A DNA stretch of 64,000 nucleotides, taken from positions 744,001 to 808,000 of the forward strand of contig NZ_CP104382.1 in the NCBI RefSeq assembly GCF_030582395.1. The letters run 5' to 3'. Below are positions 52,930-61,210 of the stretch, piece by piece. Position numbers and translations under genes: made by a program. The notes beneath the pieces were generated by a model. The model was not told where the DNA came from. It did not search any database and saw only the letters and a program-made list of their open reading frames with translations. The stretch comes from Ralstonia pickettii (lineage in GTDB: Bacteria > Pseudomonadota > Gammaproteobacteria > Burkholderiales > Burkholderiaceae). Numbering within the stretch: the first letter of the stretch is position 1; the number at the start of each line of letters is the position of its first letter.

Positions 52930-53079
52930 ATCAGCGTGCGTGAAGGAGACGTCCGCGCGCGCGGGGCGGACGGTGGAGATGCTACGCAGGCTTGGGGCGG
53001 TTGGGGGGATTGTTTCTAAATCTTCATGTGACCCCACTCCCTACAGGTGGCCCTAGAGGTCTCTGCGAACATCGGCCGC

Positions 53080-54216
53080 TCAGACCGCTTCAGGTAGCTT
53101 GGCCGGCCAGGTGAGCGGCTGCTCTGGTCCGATACCGTTTTCCCGCCTGACCTGGCCAACCTCGCTGTTCCACCCCACAGGAAAGACCGGCCAGTAGCAC
53201 AGGCATTCCGCCAGCCAATTGAGTACTTTGTCGGGGTTGCGGCCTTTGTGTAGCCATTCGCCTGGCATGGCGGGAGCTTGCACGGCGTCCATGCCCTTCC
53301 GCATGAACGTCTGTATGTAGCGCCAGAGATGCTCGCCACTGTTGCGCGGGCCAACCCAGATCAGGTCCTCTCCACGTCGTTGCGGGTCTGCTGCGTCCAG
53401 CGGCGGCCAGTACAGAAGCAGGCAACCTTTGTAACCCATCTTGCGCCGCTTCTCGCGCGCTTCGTCCGACAAGTCATAAGCTGGCACGCTAAAGCCAGTG
53501 ATCAAATCCAGCAGCCCTGTGATCGCAATACTGCCATCCACTTCGCTGCCGCTTTGCCGCGACCAGTTCGCCTCTCTTCGGAGCTCATGAGCCCGATCGT
53601 TGAGCGCGGTCGCGTATTCTTGGCTTTGCTCAGATTCGGCCGGCGGCACCCAATGTACGTGGGCTTGGACACGTGACCAGTCGAGTACTGCGTTGCCGCC
53701 CCACCGCCCGGGCCGCAACACGTACACCTTCCCTGTTGTTCGGTTGAAGCGATAGCGCGCGCAGCGCGCCGTGAACACGTAGCTTTGAAACTCGCGCCAG
53801 AGCAGGGATGCCATGGGTACGCATAGCACCGCGACGAGCAACATTCCCAAGAGCACCTCGAGCTCCTTGATGGAGTTCGGCGGGAATGGCATCTGCGAAT
53901 CGCCAACAAACGCGATATCCCACAAGAACCACAGCGTCCCCGCGCTTAACAGCAAACATAGCGGCATGAAGCACACAACGATGATCAAGCCAATCCAGCG
54001 CGGCAGTTCATCGTCGCGCAGATTACTCAGTTCAAGGAAGTGCTCATTGAAGTCGAGGACTGTGGGCTCAGGAGGCCACAGGATGGCGGGATCAGACCCG
54101 GTGACATCAAGCGCATGCTGCATGGGGGCATCGCGCAGATCGGCATAGTCTTCAAGGGCCTTGATCATGCCGTGCTTGCGCCGATAGCGATGAAAGGCGG
54201 CTTCAAATGTGAACAT
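53080..54216 (-). CDS. DUF6708-like membrane protein (paralogue 2)
   Basis: 378 residues with two membrane helices (about 76-98 WIGLIIVVCFMPLCLLLSAG and 120-140 EVLLGMLLVAVLCVPMASLL). The soluble C-terminal region begins YRFNRTTGKVYVLRPGRWGGNAVLDWSRVQAHVHWVP and later has SGEHLWRYIQTFMRKG. This recalls the DUF6708 group of T6SS-linked membrane proteins, named from memory. The protein at 54392-55360 shares the plan (FDRSNQKIFALEYL, WEMVIMELDWPRVEA, HHMWAYIRCYMNEG), so they are paralogues. It is the last gene of VgrG module B. Its role could be immunity or delivery; nothing in the sequence decides. GC is lower than in tss genes. Confidence 0.77.
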   Translation of the reverse strand: MFTFEAAFHRYRRKHGMIKALEDYADLRDAPMQHALDVTGSDPAILWPPEPTVLDFNEHFLELSNLRDDELPRWIGLIIVVCFMPLCLLLSAGTLWFLWDIAFVGDSQMPFPPNSIKELEVLLGMLLVAVLCVPMASLLWREFQSYVFTARCARYRFNRTTGKVYVLRPGRWGGNAVLDWSRVQAHVHWVPPAESEQSQEYATALNDRAHELRREANWSRQSGSEVDGSIAITGLLDLITGFSVPAYDLSDEAREKRRKMGYKGCLLLYWPPLDAADPQRRGEDLIWVGPRNSGEHLWRYIQTFMRKGMDAVQAPAMPGEWLHKGRNPDKVLNWLAECLCYWPVFPVGWNSEVGQVRRENGIGPEQPLTWPAKLPEAV

Positions 54217-54391
54217 CGTTGGATTCGGATATTTCGAGCATTTCTAAATTGCAACGGAAGGCGAAAGTAACAATACGGACGCGTTATCTGGCCTCCGTCA
54301 GTGCCTCGTCAAATGAGAGATGAACTCCAGCAGCCAACGCCGGGAGGTCACTTGATGCGTGACGGGCTTAAGTGGCCCAGCGCGTAAAACA

Positions 54392-55360
54392 CTACGCCGG
54401 ATTCGCTACTGACTCGCGCAGCGCAGGAATTCTTGAAATGACCTCCGCAGGCCACCTCGGTTTCGGGGCGAGCCGCTGTGCGATGTACTCGAACACACCA
54501 ACGGGCAGGAACAACCAAAACAGCCCCAACGCAAAGACACTTGCAGCGGCTACCGAGACGATCAACTCGGTGCGCCCCATGCGGGCGCGAAGGCGGCGCC
54601 CATCCTCTGTCGGATCGAGCAACGGAAAAGACCCGAACAGACAGCGCCTGAAATTGACGTCGCGCGGAATTGGCTGGACCTCTGGAAGCCGTTCAGGCCC
54701 TTCATTCATGTAGCAACGGATGTACGCCCACATGTGATGAAGCTCCATTGGAGCGCTCACATCCTGCTTCAATATGATCCGGCCCTCGAGTTTGGTCGTA
54801 CCTTGCTCGCATTGCGCCAGAATTAATCCGTACCAAACTGTTTTGTACTTATAAAATTTTCCGATTGCGGCCTCGACACGCGGCCAGTCGAGCTCCATGA
54901 TCACCATTTCCCATTTCGCAAATGGATTGGGTTTCACTAGATATTCCAGCGCGAAAATTTTCTGGTTGCTTCTGTCAAACAAGATCGGTAAATCAAGCGG
55001 CGTCCTCACTGCTTTTTTGATCATGTTGATCAGGAGCACCGCTAGCACCAACAGCATCAACACCAGGAAAGATGCCATGATCGGGGCTTCTTTTGGGTTC
55101 CCATCCCTATACATCTCGACAAAGAACGGCAGCATCGCAACGTATCCAATGGATACACCGCCGCCGAACATCAAAGCCATGCCGCGCTCGCTTGATGTTG
55201 CTCGTGACAACTCCAACACATTCGCATCGACGTAGCGGACATCAAAGCCCGGGTCAGGTTGGACGTTCCTGTCCCCGGCCTCAATTGCCGCGGTTGGCAA
55301 AGGCAGATCTTCATGCCAAATGTGGATCTGGGGTTGCAGTTTGGAGCGTGCTTTTTCCAT
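54392..55360 (-). CDS. DUF6708-like membrane protein (paralogue 1)
   Basis: About 322 residues from ATG 55358-55360; an upstream extension to 55447 reads as Cys/Arg-rich run-through. Membrane helices lie near 60-80 and 92-112 (IMASFLVLMLLVLAVLLINMI), and a third near the C terminus (SVAAASVFALGLFWLFLPVG). The soluble part has LDLPILFDRSNQKIFALEYL and PMELHHMWAYIRCYMNEGPERLPEV. It is related to 53080-54216 by the RxNRxTxKVYxL / DWPRVEA pattern. Both follow the VasX-like effector and its membrane partners in the same direction. No family of known function is recognised. No good ribosome site at the chosen start. Confidence 0.75.
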   Translation of the reverse strand: MEKARSKLQPQIHIWHEDLPLPTAAIEAGDRNVQPDPGFDVRYVDANVLELSRATSSERGMALMFGGGVSIGYVAMLPFFVEMYRDGNPKEAPIMASFLVLMLLVLAVLLINMIKKAVRTPLDLPILFDRSNQKIFALEYLVKPNPFAKWEMVIMELDWPRVEAAIGKFYKYKTVWYGLILAQCEQGTTKLEGRIILKQDVSAPMELHHMWAYIRCYMNEGPERLPEVQPIPRDVNFRRCLFGSFPLLDPTEDGRRLRARMGRTELIVSVAAASVFALGLFWLFLPVGVFEYIAQRLAPKPRWPAEVISRIPALRESVANPA

Positions 55361-55520
55361 CGGGGGCCAACATGGGCAATTCGTGGTTTTCTGTACTGGT
55401 CGAAAAACTCGAGCATGGCGCCTGATGCTGCTCGGCTGCAAAGCCACGCGTTTTTGTAGGCATCGAGCCGCTTACTTTCGGTCGTGATGCTGTTCGTATG
55501 ATCGGTTTGTATTCCAATGC

Positions 55521-55775
55521 TTAGATACCTACGCCGGCATCCTCATCACGCTCAACCTCTATTTCCCTTTGCACGCCACCCACTAGATTTGACTTGTAAG
55601 GCACGCCCTCATGTCGCGGCGGCCCCAGATGAGCGATGGAACCGTTGACCGTCCACAAACGAGCGGAAACTGCTTCTCGAGCCAAAAACCGGGCGCGCGG
55701 CGGTTGGCTTGCTTGCGTAACCGCTTTCCGAGTTGTACCGGCCGGACCCCCGTTTTTGGTTGCCTGCCAACGCAT
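55521..55775 (-). CDS. Small open frame coupled to the upstream gene, doubtful
   Basis: 84 residues. Its ATG shares bases with the stop of the gene before it (TGATG), a layout that favours coupled translation. The composition (MRWQATKNGGPAGTTRKAV, ending REIEVERDEDAGVGI) shows no signal peptide, helix pattern or domain. It may be the tail of a decayed gene or a non-coding stretch; the remaining 160 bp up to 55360 have nothing I can name. Low confidence. Confidence 0.28.
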   Translation of the reverse strand: MRWQATKNGGPAGTTRKAVTQASQPPRARFLAREAVSARLWTVNGSIAHLGPPRHEGVPYKSNLVGGVQREIEVERDEDAGVGI

Positions 55776-56521
55776 CAGTATCTGAAGTAGAAGGTACCGT
55801 ATTCGCCCGGGTCATCCGGCTTGCGTTGGAGCTTGGCCGACTTGACCAGATCGACGTTCCCGGAATCGGGAATGCCCAGCGTGCGGCAAACCTTCTCCGT
55901 CAGACGTACAAATGGCATCCATTTTCTGGCGAGGCTAATGGTCATCAGGCCGAAGAACGCATAGAACCCTGCGCTCATGGCCAAAAAGCCGTACGGGAAA
56001 ACGTCGTGCAGCAAATTCTGCGGCGACTCGACGAGCAGCAGCATGATTCCCAGTATCGGCGCCCCTAGTCCCACAAGTATCCCAGCCACGCCTATAACCC
56101 ACCACTTCACCGCATTCTTGATATGCCGGGCCTTACCCCGAGAGCAATGCGGGTACAACGCGATGATGCGGTCCTCTGGTCTCGCAATGCCAGCTGTCTC
56201 ATAGTGGTCATTACGCCATTCGGCGGCCACTTCGACTTTGTCCCCTTCTTTGAAAGGACTGCGCCAGACCCAGCCCTTGACCGGATCGCCGTCAAGGTCA
56301 AATTCGACGTAATCAGCATGTTCCTCCTCACTCGATGCGGACGCTGCTGTCGCGATCGCGGGTCCACTCAACCCCGCGATGCCCGCAGCAATGGCGACCA
56401 CTCCGAGCTTGTCCCGATCGGCCTCCGTAAACACGAAACTCGCTTCTGCACGGGTCACCTTGTAGTTCTTTATCGTGCCCGTCAGCTTTACCAACCCTTC
56501 AGGCCGTTGCTCGACGCTCAT
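55775..56521 (-). CDS. T6SS-linked membrane protein, candidate immunity (paralogue 2)
   Basis: 248 residues. An N-terminal soluble beta domain (about 8-115: LVKLTGTIKNYKVTRAEASFVF, PFKEGDKVEVAAEW) includes a Gly/Ala hydrophobic stretch at ~40-62. The marker IIALYPHCSRGKARH follows at ~120-134, then two helices (about 140-165 and 172-196). It shares the PHCSRG marker, the Gly/Ala stretch and two helices with 56618-57394. Databases, as I recall, name this group putative T6SS effectors. Placement straight after a VasX-like pore-forming effector suggests rather that they are membrane immunity proteins, as TsiV2 is for VasX. That is inference. Confidence 0.8.
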   Translation of the reverse strand: MSVEQRPEGLVKLTGTIKNYKVTRAEASFVFTEADRDKLGVVAIAAGIAGLSGPAIATAASASSEEEHADYVEFDLDGDPVKGWVWRSPFKEGDKVEVAAEWRNDHYETAGIARPEDRIIALYPHCSRGKARHIKNAVKWWVIGVAGILVGLGAPILGIMLLLVESPQNLLHDVFPYGFLAMSAGFYAFFGLMTISLARKWMPFVRLTEKVCRTLGIPDSGNVDLVKSAKLQRKPDDPGEYGTFYFRY

Positions 56522-56592
56522 TTATCGGAAACGCATTTTGACCAAAGCAGCCGACAATTTTTCGCCTTGTTCCTTGGCTGTCTTTTAGCCGA

Positions 56593-56631
56593 CAGCCCTT
56601 CGCTCATTCTGTCCCTGTCAAGGCCTTGTTG
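56593..56631 (-). pseudogene. Remnant of the effector 3' end and immunity-gene start
   Basis: On the minus strand these 39 bases match 57380-57418 at 33 positions. The matching part covers the last codons of the VasX-like effector (NKALTG-x-E and stop) and the first codons of the gene behind it (MS-x-GL). Here the reading frame after the start soon breaks down and stops. The piece lies in front of the second paralogue and overlaps the end of the first, marking a duplication boundary. Confidence 0.65.
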
Positions 56632-57394
56632 CCCTGCCGCGTTCTTCATGCGGATCAAGATAGTGGTAGATCCATGGCCCATCGCTGAGGTAAGGCCATT
56701 TTATGCCGCGGGCCTTGCTGTAACGCTTGTGGTCGCGCGGCAGATCGACGCGTGAAGGATTGGGGTAGCCGAGGACGGCAAAGATACGTTCGGCTTGCTG
56801 AGCAACGGGGCGCCATTGGAAGTAGAAGCGAAGGCCATAGTAAATCGCTGCTACAACCCCGAATGTAGAAAACATCGGCAACACAATGTGAAATGTTCCG
56901 GCATCGATTTTGGGGCCAAACGAAAACAGGCTTGATGCCAAATAGCTGGCACAAAAGAATACGGGCAAACCCACTACCAGTCGCAAAAAAACTCCATACG
57001 CAAAGCGCCTATGCGCTCGCACACCCCGTGAGCAATGCAAACTCATCCATAGTGTGTGGTCCCTCGGCCTGATGGCGGCCAAGGCCCGATCTGGTGCACG
57101 TGGCTGACGCGCAACCACAAACGAGACTTCATCCCCATTCTTGAACGTCACCTTGCTGAAGCCACCTGCCACGGTGCGCTCGCCCAACTGGCAAGTAAAG
57201 AATTGCACCGCGTCACCTGTGGATGTGGCCGCCAAGCCAGCGCCCGCAGCGGCTCCAGCCAGCCCCGCCGTCGCAAGACCAGCGGCCACAGCCGCACCAG
57301 AGCCCTGCTGTGCTTCGCTCAAGAAAGCTTGTTCGCCATCGTGAATCGTCAGGCCCCTGACCATGCCCGAGATCAGTTCCAGTCCATCGCTCAT
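56618..57394 (-). CDS. T6SS-linked membrane protein, candidate immunity (paralogue 1)
   Basis: 258 residues from ATG 57392-57394, which overlaps the effector stop by ATGA. The N-terminal part (MSDGLELISGMVRGLTIHDGEQAFL) is followed by a striking Gly/Ala run (GSGAAVAAGLATAGLAGAAAGAGLAA, split here from about 32 to 57), a beta region (FKNGDEVSFVVARQ), the marker SLHCSRGVRAHRR (~120), and helices at ~135-155 and ~168-190. It is the best immunity candidate for the effector because the two are translationally coupled. A related protein lies next downstream. A role as a second effector cannot be excluded. Confidence 0.82.
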   Translation of the reverse strand: MSDGLELISGMVRGLTIHDGEQAFLSEAQQGSGAAVAAGLATAGLAGAAAGAGLAATSTGDAVQFFTCQLGERTVAGGFSKVTFKNGDEVSFVVARQPRAPDRALAAIRPRDHTLWMSLHCSRGVRAHRRFAYGVFLRLVVGLPVFFCASYLASSLFSFGPKIDAGTFHIVLPMFSTFGVVAAIYYGLRFYFQWRPVAQQAERIFAVLGYPNPSRVDLPRDHKRYSKARGIKWPYLSDGPWIYHYLDPHEERGRATRP

Positions 57395-60210
57395 TCCGCC
57401 CCCGTCAAGGCTTTGTTGAAGGCGGCAAGCTGCGACTCGGCCGTCTTGTAGCTGTCTTGCAGTTGCGCCCGCTTCAAGCCGAAAGCGCAGCGGTCGCACC
57501 ACTTCTGCAAGGCATCATCCTCGAAGGACCAGATGATAAGGGTGATGGCCAGAACGAAGATCGACACTTCTAGGCTGGCGAAGACCAGGGCCGCGCGCGC
57601 CAGCAGCAGCCGGGTAGCGGCGGTGGTCAATGCCTTGGCAATCAGCCGTTCACCGAATCTCTTGCCGAAGGTTTCAATGAGGGGGGAGCAATAGGAAAGC
57701 GCCGTGAGAGAAGAAAGAACTGCGCTCGTAGCCTGAAATGTTCCTCGAATACCGAACAGGATCATCATTCTGTAGTCCGCACTGCTCTCATTCGCTCCGG
57801 TTTCGTGAAAATCCAGCATCGCCCCATACCCCGAAGCCGTAGCACTCAGCGCCCCACCCGCAAGTTTGAGCATCTGGTAGCCCACGGCCCGGTCCCCGGC
57901 CCCAGCCAACGCCTTGACCCAGTTGCTCGTCACATCGAGAGCCGCGGCCACCGTGGCAAGTTTGGCCGCAGCCAAGGTGGCTTGGGCCTTCTCGCTCCTG
58001 GGGCTCTTGGCGGCCTGCTGACGGGCCTTGTACAGGTTGAATGCCTCGAACACTGCCACAATCAGCGCCATGCGCGCATCGCGTGCAGCATTAAAGCTGC
58101 CTCCTTTGCTGGCGTCAGGCACTTCCACGTTTGCGCGGAGCGCCTTCCACTTGGCTGCACGCGCTTCGTAATCGGCCTGCGCCGCCTGGCTCAGGTAGTA
58201 GTCTTGGTTCATCAGACGGCGCACGAGCATCTGCCGGTCGGCCGCGTAGTGCATCGCGTCCTGCACCGCTACAGCTTTGGCCGCCTCGGCCGACACGCCG
58301 CTGCGCGCCAACAACAGGGTGCGCAAGGCCAATTCGTTGACGGTATCCACGGTCCCCGTCAGCGGCTTGAGCCAGCTACCGCCAACAGAAAGAAATATCT
58401 TCTCCAGCCCGCGCATGCGCTGCACCGGCCGGATGCCTGATTTCGGGTCGAGCGCCTTCATCTGCGTGTTGAACGCCGTGAGCGATTTTTTACCCAGGTC
58501 GGCGATTTTGTTCCATTTGATGTGCCCGGCTACGCCCGCCCAGGTCTGTCCGCTCAACGGCTGCGGGCCGCTATAGATCATGCTCAACGCCTCATCGATG
58601 TCAGCCAGGCCTTCCTGCTGGTTCAGCGCGATGGCCCGCCACAGCAAGTTGGTGTCGAGGCTGGCCTTGGCCTCTTTGATCCAGACGTCGATCTTCTTTT
58701 GCCCCGCCGCACTGGAGCCCATACCGAAAATGGCTTCGCCAACGCAGTCCTCGAACAGCACGCCATCCACTTCGCTGGTGCGATGAAAATCTTCCAGGGT
58801 GTCGATGAACAGCGGCGCCTCCAGCCAGCTAATCAAGGCTTCCGTGCGCTGGTCAATGACCTTGTTGGCCTGGGTCAGCAGCCTGTCCCAGTTTTTCTTG
58901 AAGCGCTCCAATGCGCCGCCGTCGATGTGCTCCTTGTACTTCGGCCAGGCTTGGGCAGCGGCGCGGGCTTGTTCTTGTTGATCGCCACGCTTGAAGGCGC
59001 GTTTGATGTCGTCTTCCCGTGCCAGGGCCGCTTGCAACTCGGCAGGGTCTTTCGCGTAGCGCTGCACCAAGGGGGCACGGCGCGCCTGCAGTTCCTCCAG
59101 GCTGATATCACCGTTGCGGTAGCTCTGGCTGAGCGCGTAGTACTGCTGCGAGAACGCTTGGGCCGAAGCAGCGTCGCGCGTAGCCTTCACAATGGGTGCG
59201 CGCAACCGCATCATCTCGTTGGTGGGCGAAGACTGCGAGACTGCATTGAAATCGCGCACCCGATCCGCCGCCCCTTGCTCCATGGCCCTCTTGGTGCCTT
59301 CGATGGCATTGAACGCGCTGATCTGGAGCTCACGTTCATCGCCGTACTTTTTAATCCATCCGGCTGCGTCGTTTCTGAAGCCGTTGAGTTCATGCGTGAT
59401 GCCCACGGCATCCCACAGGGCCAACACATGAGGCTCGCTCGGCTTGCCGGTGCCTTTTCCGCGATGCTCCATGTGTTTGGCCGTACTCTCCGCCATGCCA
59501 GTTCTCAGATGCCACGGATAGCGGGTACTCATCTGCTCGAGCTTGTCGGCCTTTTGGCAGGTACCGTCTTCGTTGCTCAAGTTACCCACAGGGGGATCAA
59601 ATGGGAGCAGGTCCTTAGGCGTTGACGCGTACTCAAGCACGGCTTCAAGCACAGCCTTGCCGGCGATCTGGCCATGGCTGTGCTTTGCCCCAGCGGCCAT
59701 CGCTCCCGGGTGAATGGTCTGCATGCGCTTGTTGCGCAGCTTACTGTTCGTCTCATACTCTGCGAGCGTCTCGTCGCTCCACTTGTGCTCGCTAAAAGCA
59801 ATCCAGGTCGCACCACATTTCTCGGGCTGCTCGATCACAAGGTAATGCACCTGCGTGTTGTTGGCGCCGTGGCGCGAGCATCGCAGTACCGGCGTGCTTT
59901 GCGGTTGGGCGGACTTGGGATCGAATTGGCGCGTCAGGCTACCGTCCTCGCCAACCGAATAGCATTCCCATTGCTTGGAACCACGCGCGTTCTTGTCATA
60001 GAACAGATATAGATAGCCAGTACGCAAGGTACGCAACGCGTATTGAAAGTCCCCCCCCAACGGCACAGTCTTCACACGGTCACCACTAACCCAGCCGGGC
60101 AACGCAGGACTGACGTTCTTGGGGACGACGGCATATCGAACCGGCAAGATAGGCAAGCCGGTCGCTTTGCATTGGTCGCAAGATTGGGCTGGCGGTGCGC
60201 TAGGCGGCAT
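57391..60210 (-). CDS. MIX-motif T6SS effector, VasX/BTH_I2691-like
   Basis: 939 residues. The N terminus has CDQC (residues 11-14) and GLPILPVRYAVVP, typical of the VasX N-terminal region, and the MIX motif h-R-x-G-h-h-Y-h-h in LRTGYLYLF (62-70). A long helical middle (about 280-700) follows. At the C terminus are hydrophobic helices near 740-760, 800-830 (MMILFGIRGTFQATSAVLSS) and 870-900 (LVFASLEVSIFVLAITLIIW), then CDRCAFGLKRAQL. VasX of Vibrio cholerae is a colicin-like pore-former that collapses the membrane potential, so the same action is likely here. It follows VgrG and a DUF4123 adaptor and is coupled to a membrane-protein gene by ATGA. Pore formation is inferred, not visible. Confidence 0.88.
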   Translation of the reverse strand: MPPSAPPAQSCDQCKATGLPILPVRYAVVPKNVSPALPGWVSGDRVKTVPLGGDFQYALRTLRTGYLYLFYDKNARGSKQWECYSVGEDGSLTRQFDPKSAQPQSTPVLRCSRHGANNTQVHYLVIEQPEKCGATWIAFSEHKWSDETLAEYETNSKLRNKRMQTIHPGAMAAGAKHSHGQIAGKAVLEAVLEYASTPKDLLPFDPPVGNLSNEDGTCQKADKLEQMSTRYPWHLRTGMAESTAKHMEHRGKGTGKPSEPHVLALWDAVGITHELNGFRNDAAGWIKKYGDERELQISAFNAIEGTKRAMEQGAADRVRDFNAVSQSSPTNEMMRLRAPIVKATRDAASAQAFSQQYYALSQSYRNGDISLEELQARRAPLVQRYAKDPAELQAALAREDDIKRAFKRGDQQEQARAAAQAWPKYKEHIDGGALERFKKNWDRLLTQANKVIDQRTEALISWLEAPLFIDTLEDFHRTSEVDGVLFEDCVGEAIFGMGSSAAGQKKIDVWIKEAKASLDTNLLWRAIALNQQEGLADIDEALSMIYSGPQPLSGQTWAGVAGHIKWNKIADLGKKSLTAFNTQMKALDPKSGIRPVQRMRGLEKIFLSVGGSWLKPLTGTVDTVNELALRTLLLARSGVSAEAAKAVAVQDAMHYAADRQMLVRRLMNQDYYLSQAAQADYEARAAKWKALRANVEVPDASKGGSFNAARDARMALIVAVFEAFNLYKARQQAAKSPRSEKAQATLAAAKLATVAAALDVTSNWVKALAGAGDRAVGYQMLKLAGGALSATASGYGAMLDFHETGANESSADYRMMILFGIRGTFQATSAVLSSLTALSYCSPLIETFGKRFGERLIAKALTTAATRLLLARAALVFASLEVSIFVLAITLIIWSFEDDALQKWCDRCAFGLKRAQLQDSYKTAESQLAAFNKALTGAE

Positions 60211-60252
60211 GGGATTCTCTGAGTGGTTTTGGCGAAACTGGCAGATGGCACT

Positions 60253-61203
60253 TCAGTCGACGAGGACGACACCACACTCATTCGCGATGCGTTGCCAGTC
60301 ATGCTCTTCCAGGTCGTCGATCAAGCTCGTGAAATAGGCGCCCTCACCCCGCAGCGCCAGCCGTCGCTGGACCAGCGGATGTGAGTCGAATTCCGGGTGA
60401 ATTTCCAACGCGCATCGGGCATACGCAGCAAGATCGTGTCTGTCATTGAAGCCAGCGTTGCGCGCCCGCCGTATGGCAGCGAGTGCAGCGGCGCAGAAGG
60501 AGTCGAACCGTGCTCCGACTGCCTGGGCATGCCCCCACTCGCGGATCGCGATGTTTAACGAAGCGATGGAATCAACGTCTTGCCACTGCTCCGTGCTCAA
60601 CGTCAGTCGCCCCTGAGCACCTTTGGCTTCAACGCCTTCGGCCCGCAGTTCAACCAGCCTGCCAGCCGGATCCAGCAACCAGAATGTGTCAATGGGGCCC
60701 AGCAGAGCCGCGCGCTGGGTCGGAGAAAGAAATGACCACAGCCACCACAGCACGGCAGGATCTTGCAGGCGCAACCAGGCGAGCCCTCCGAGGTGGGGAA
60801 CGCGATGAAGCATGCTGGATGCCAAGTGGCGCGCCACATTCCGCACGGGCTGCGAACTCGTTAGCCACCCACTTATCTGACGGCCCGACCCGGCCCGCAG
60901 AACCTGCGAGGGCAACTCCTCAATTGCCCTCTGAACGCTTTGCTCAAGCAGAAGACTGTCTTTGAACTTCGTAATATGTAGCGGCAACAGCATCGGGTAA
61001 TGCGACGGATCGATGCCGGGATGGGCGAGTTGGACGCGCTCGTTTCCGCTTCGCGAGTAGCCCTCCCACAATACGTCGTCTTCCGCCACCGCTCGCGGCA
61101 CGGTGTCAATCAACAGCAGACAATCCGCCTGCGGTCTTGCGATCACGCTCGCATGCAACGCGTGGCTTACCTGTGCCGCGTGCGCCCAAAGCTCCTCAGT
61201 CAT
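60253..61203 (-). CDS. DUF4123 T6SS adaptor/chaperone (module B)
   Basis: 316 residues. The DUF4123 domain is at about 25-155: CLLLIDTVPRAVAEDD, YPMLLPLHITKFKDSLLLEQSV, then LRLQDPAVLWWLWSFLSPTQRAALLGPIDTFWLLD, which corresponds to the family's FRFYDPRVL-type end. A helical C-terminal part (about 215-316) includes a region of short TPR-like helices ending EEHDWQRIANECGVVL. It lies 7 bp after the VgrG stop and 42 bp before the MIX effector start, so it most likely loads that effector onto this VgrG. It differs strongly from the module A adaptor, as expected for different cargo. Confidence 0.86.
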   Translation of the reverse strand: MTEELWAHAAQVSHALHASVIARPQADCLLLIDTVPRAVAEDDVLWEGYSRSGNERVQLAHPGIDPSHYPMLLPLHITKFKDSLLLEQSVQRAIEELPSQVLRAGSGRQISGWLTSSQPVRNVARHLASSMLHRVPHLGGLAWLRLQDPAVLWWLWSFLSPTQRAALLGPIDTFWLLDPAGRLVELRAEGVEAKGAQGRLTLSTEQWQDVDSIASLNIAIREWGHAQAVGARFDSFCAAALAAIRRARNAGFNDRHDLAAYARCALEIHPEFDSHPLVQRRLALRGEGAYFTSLIDDLEEHDWQRIANECGVVLVD

Positions 61204-61210
61204 GGTGCCT

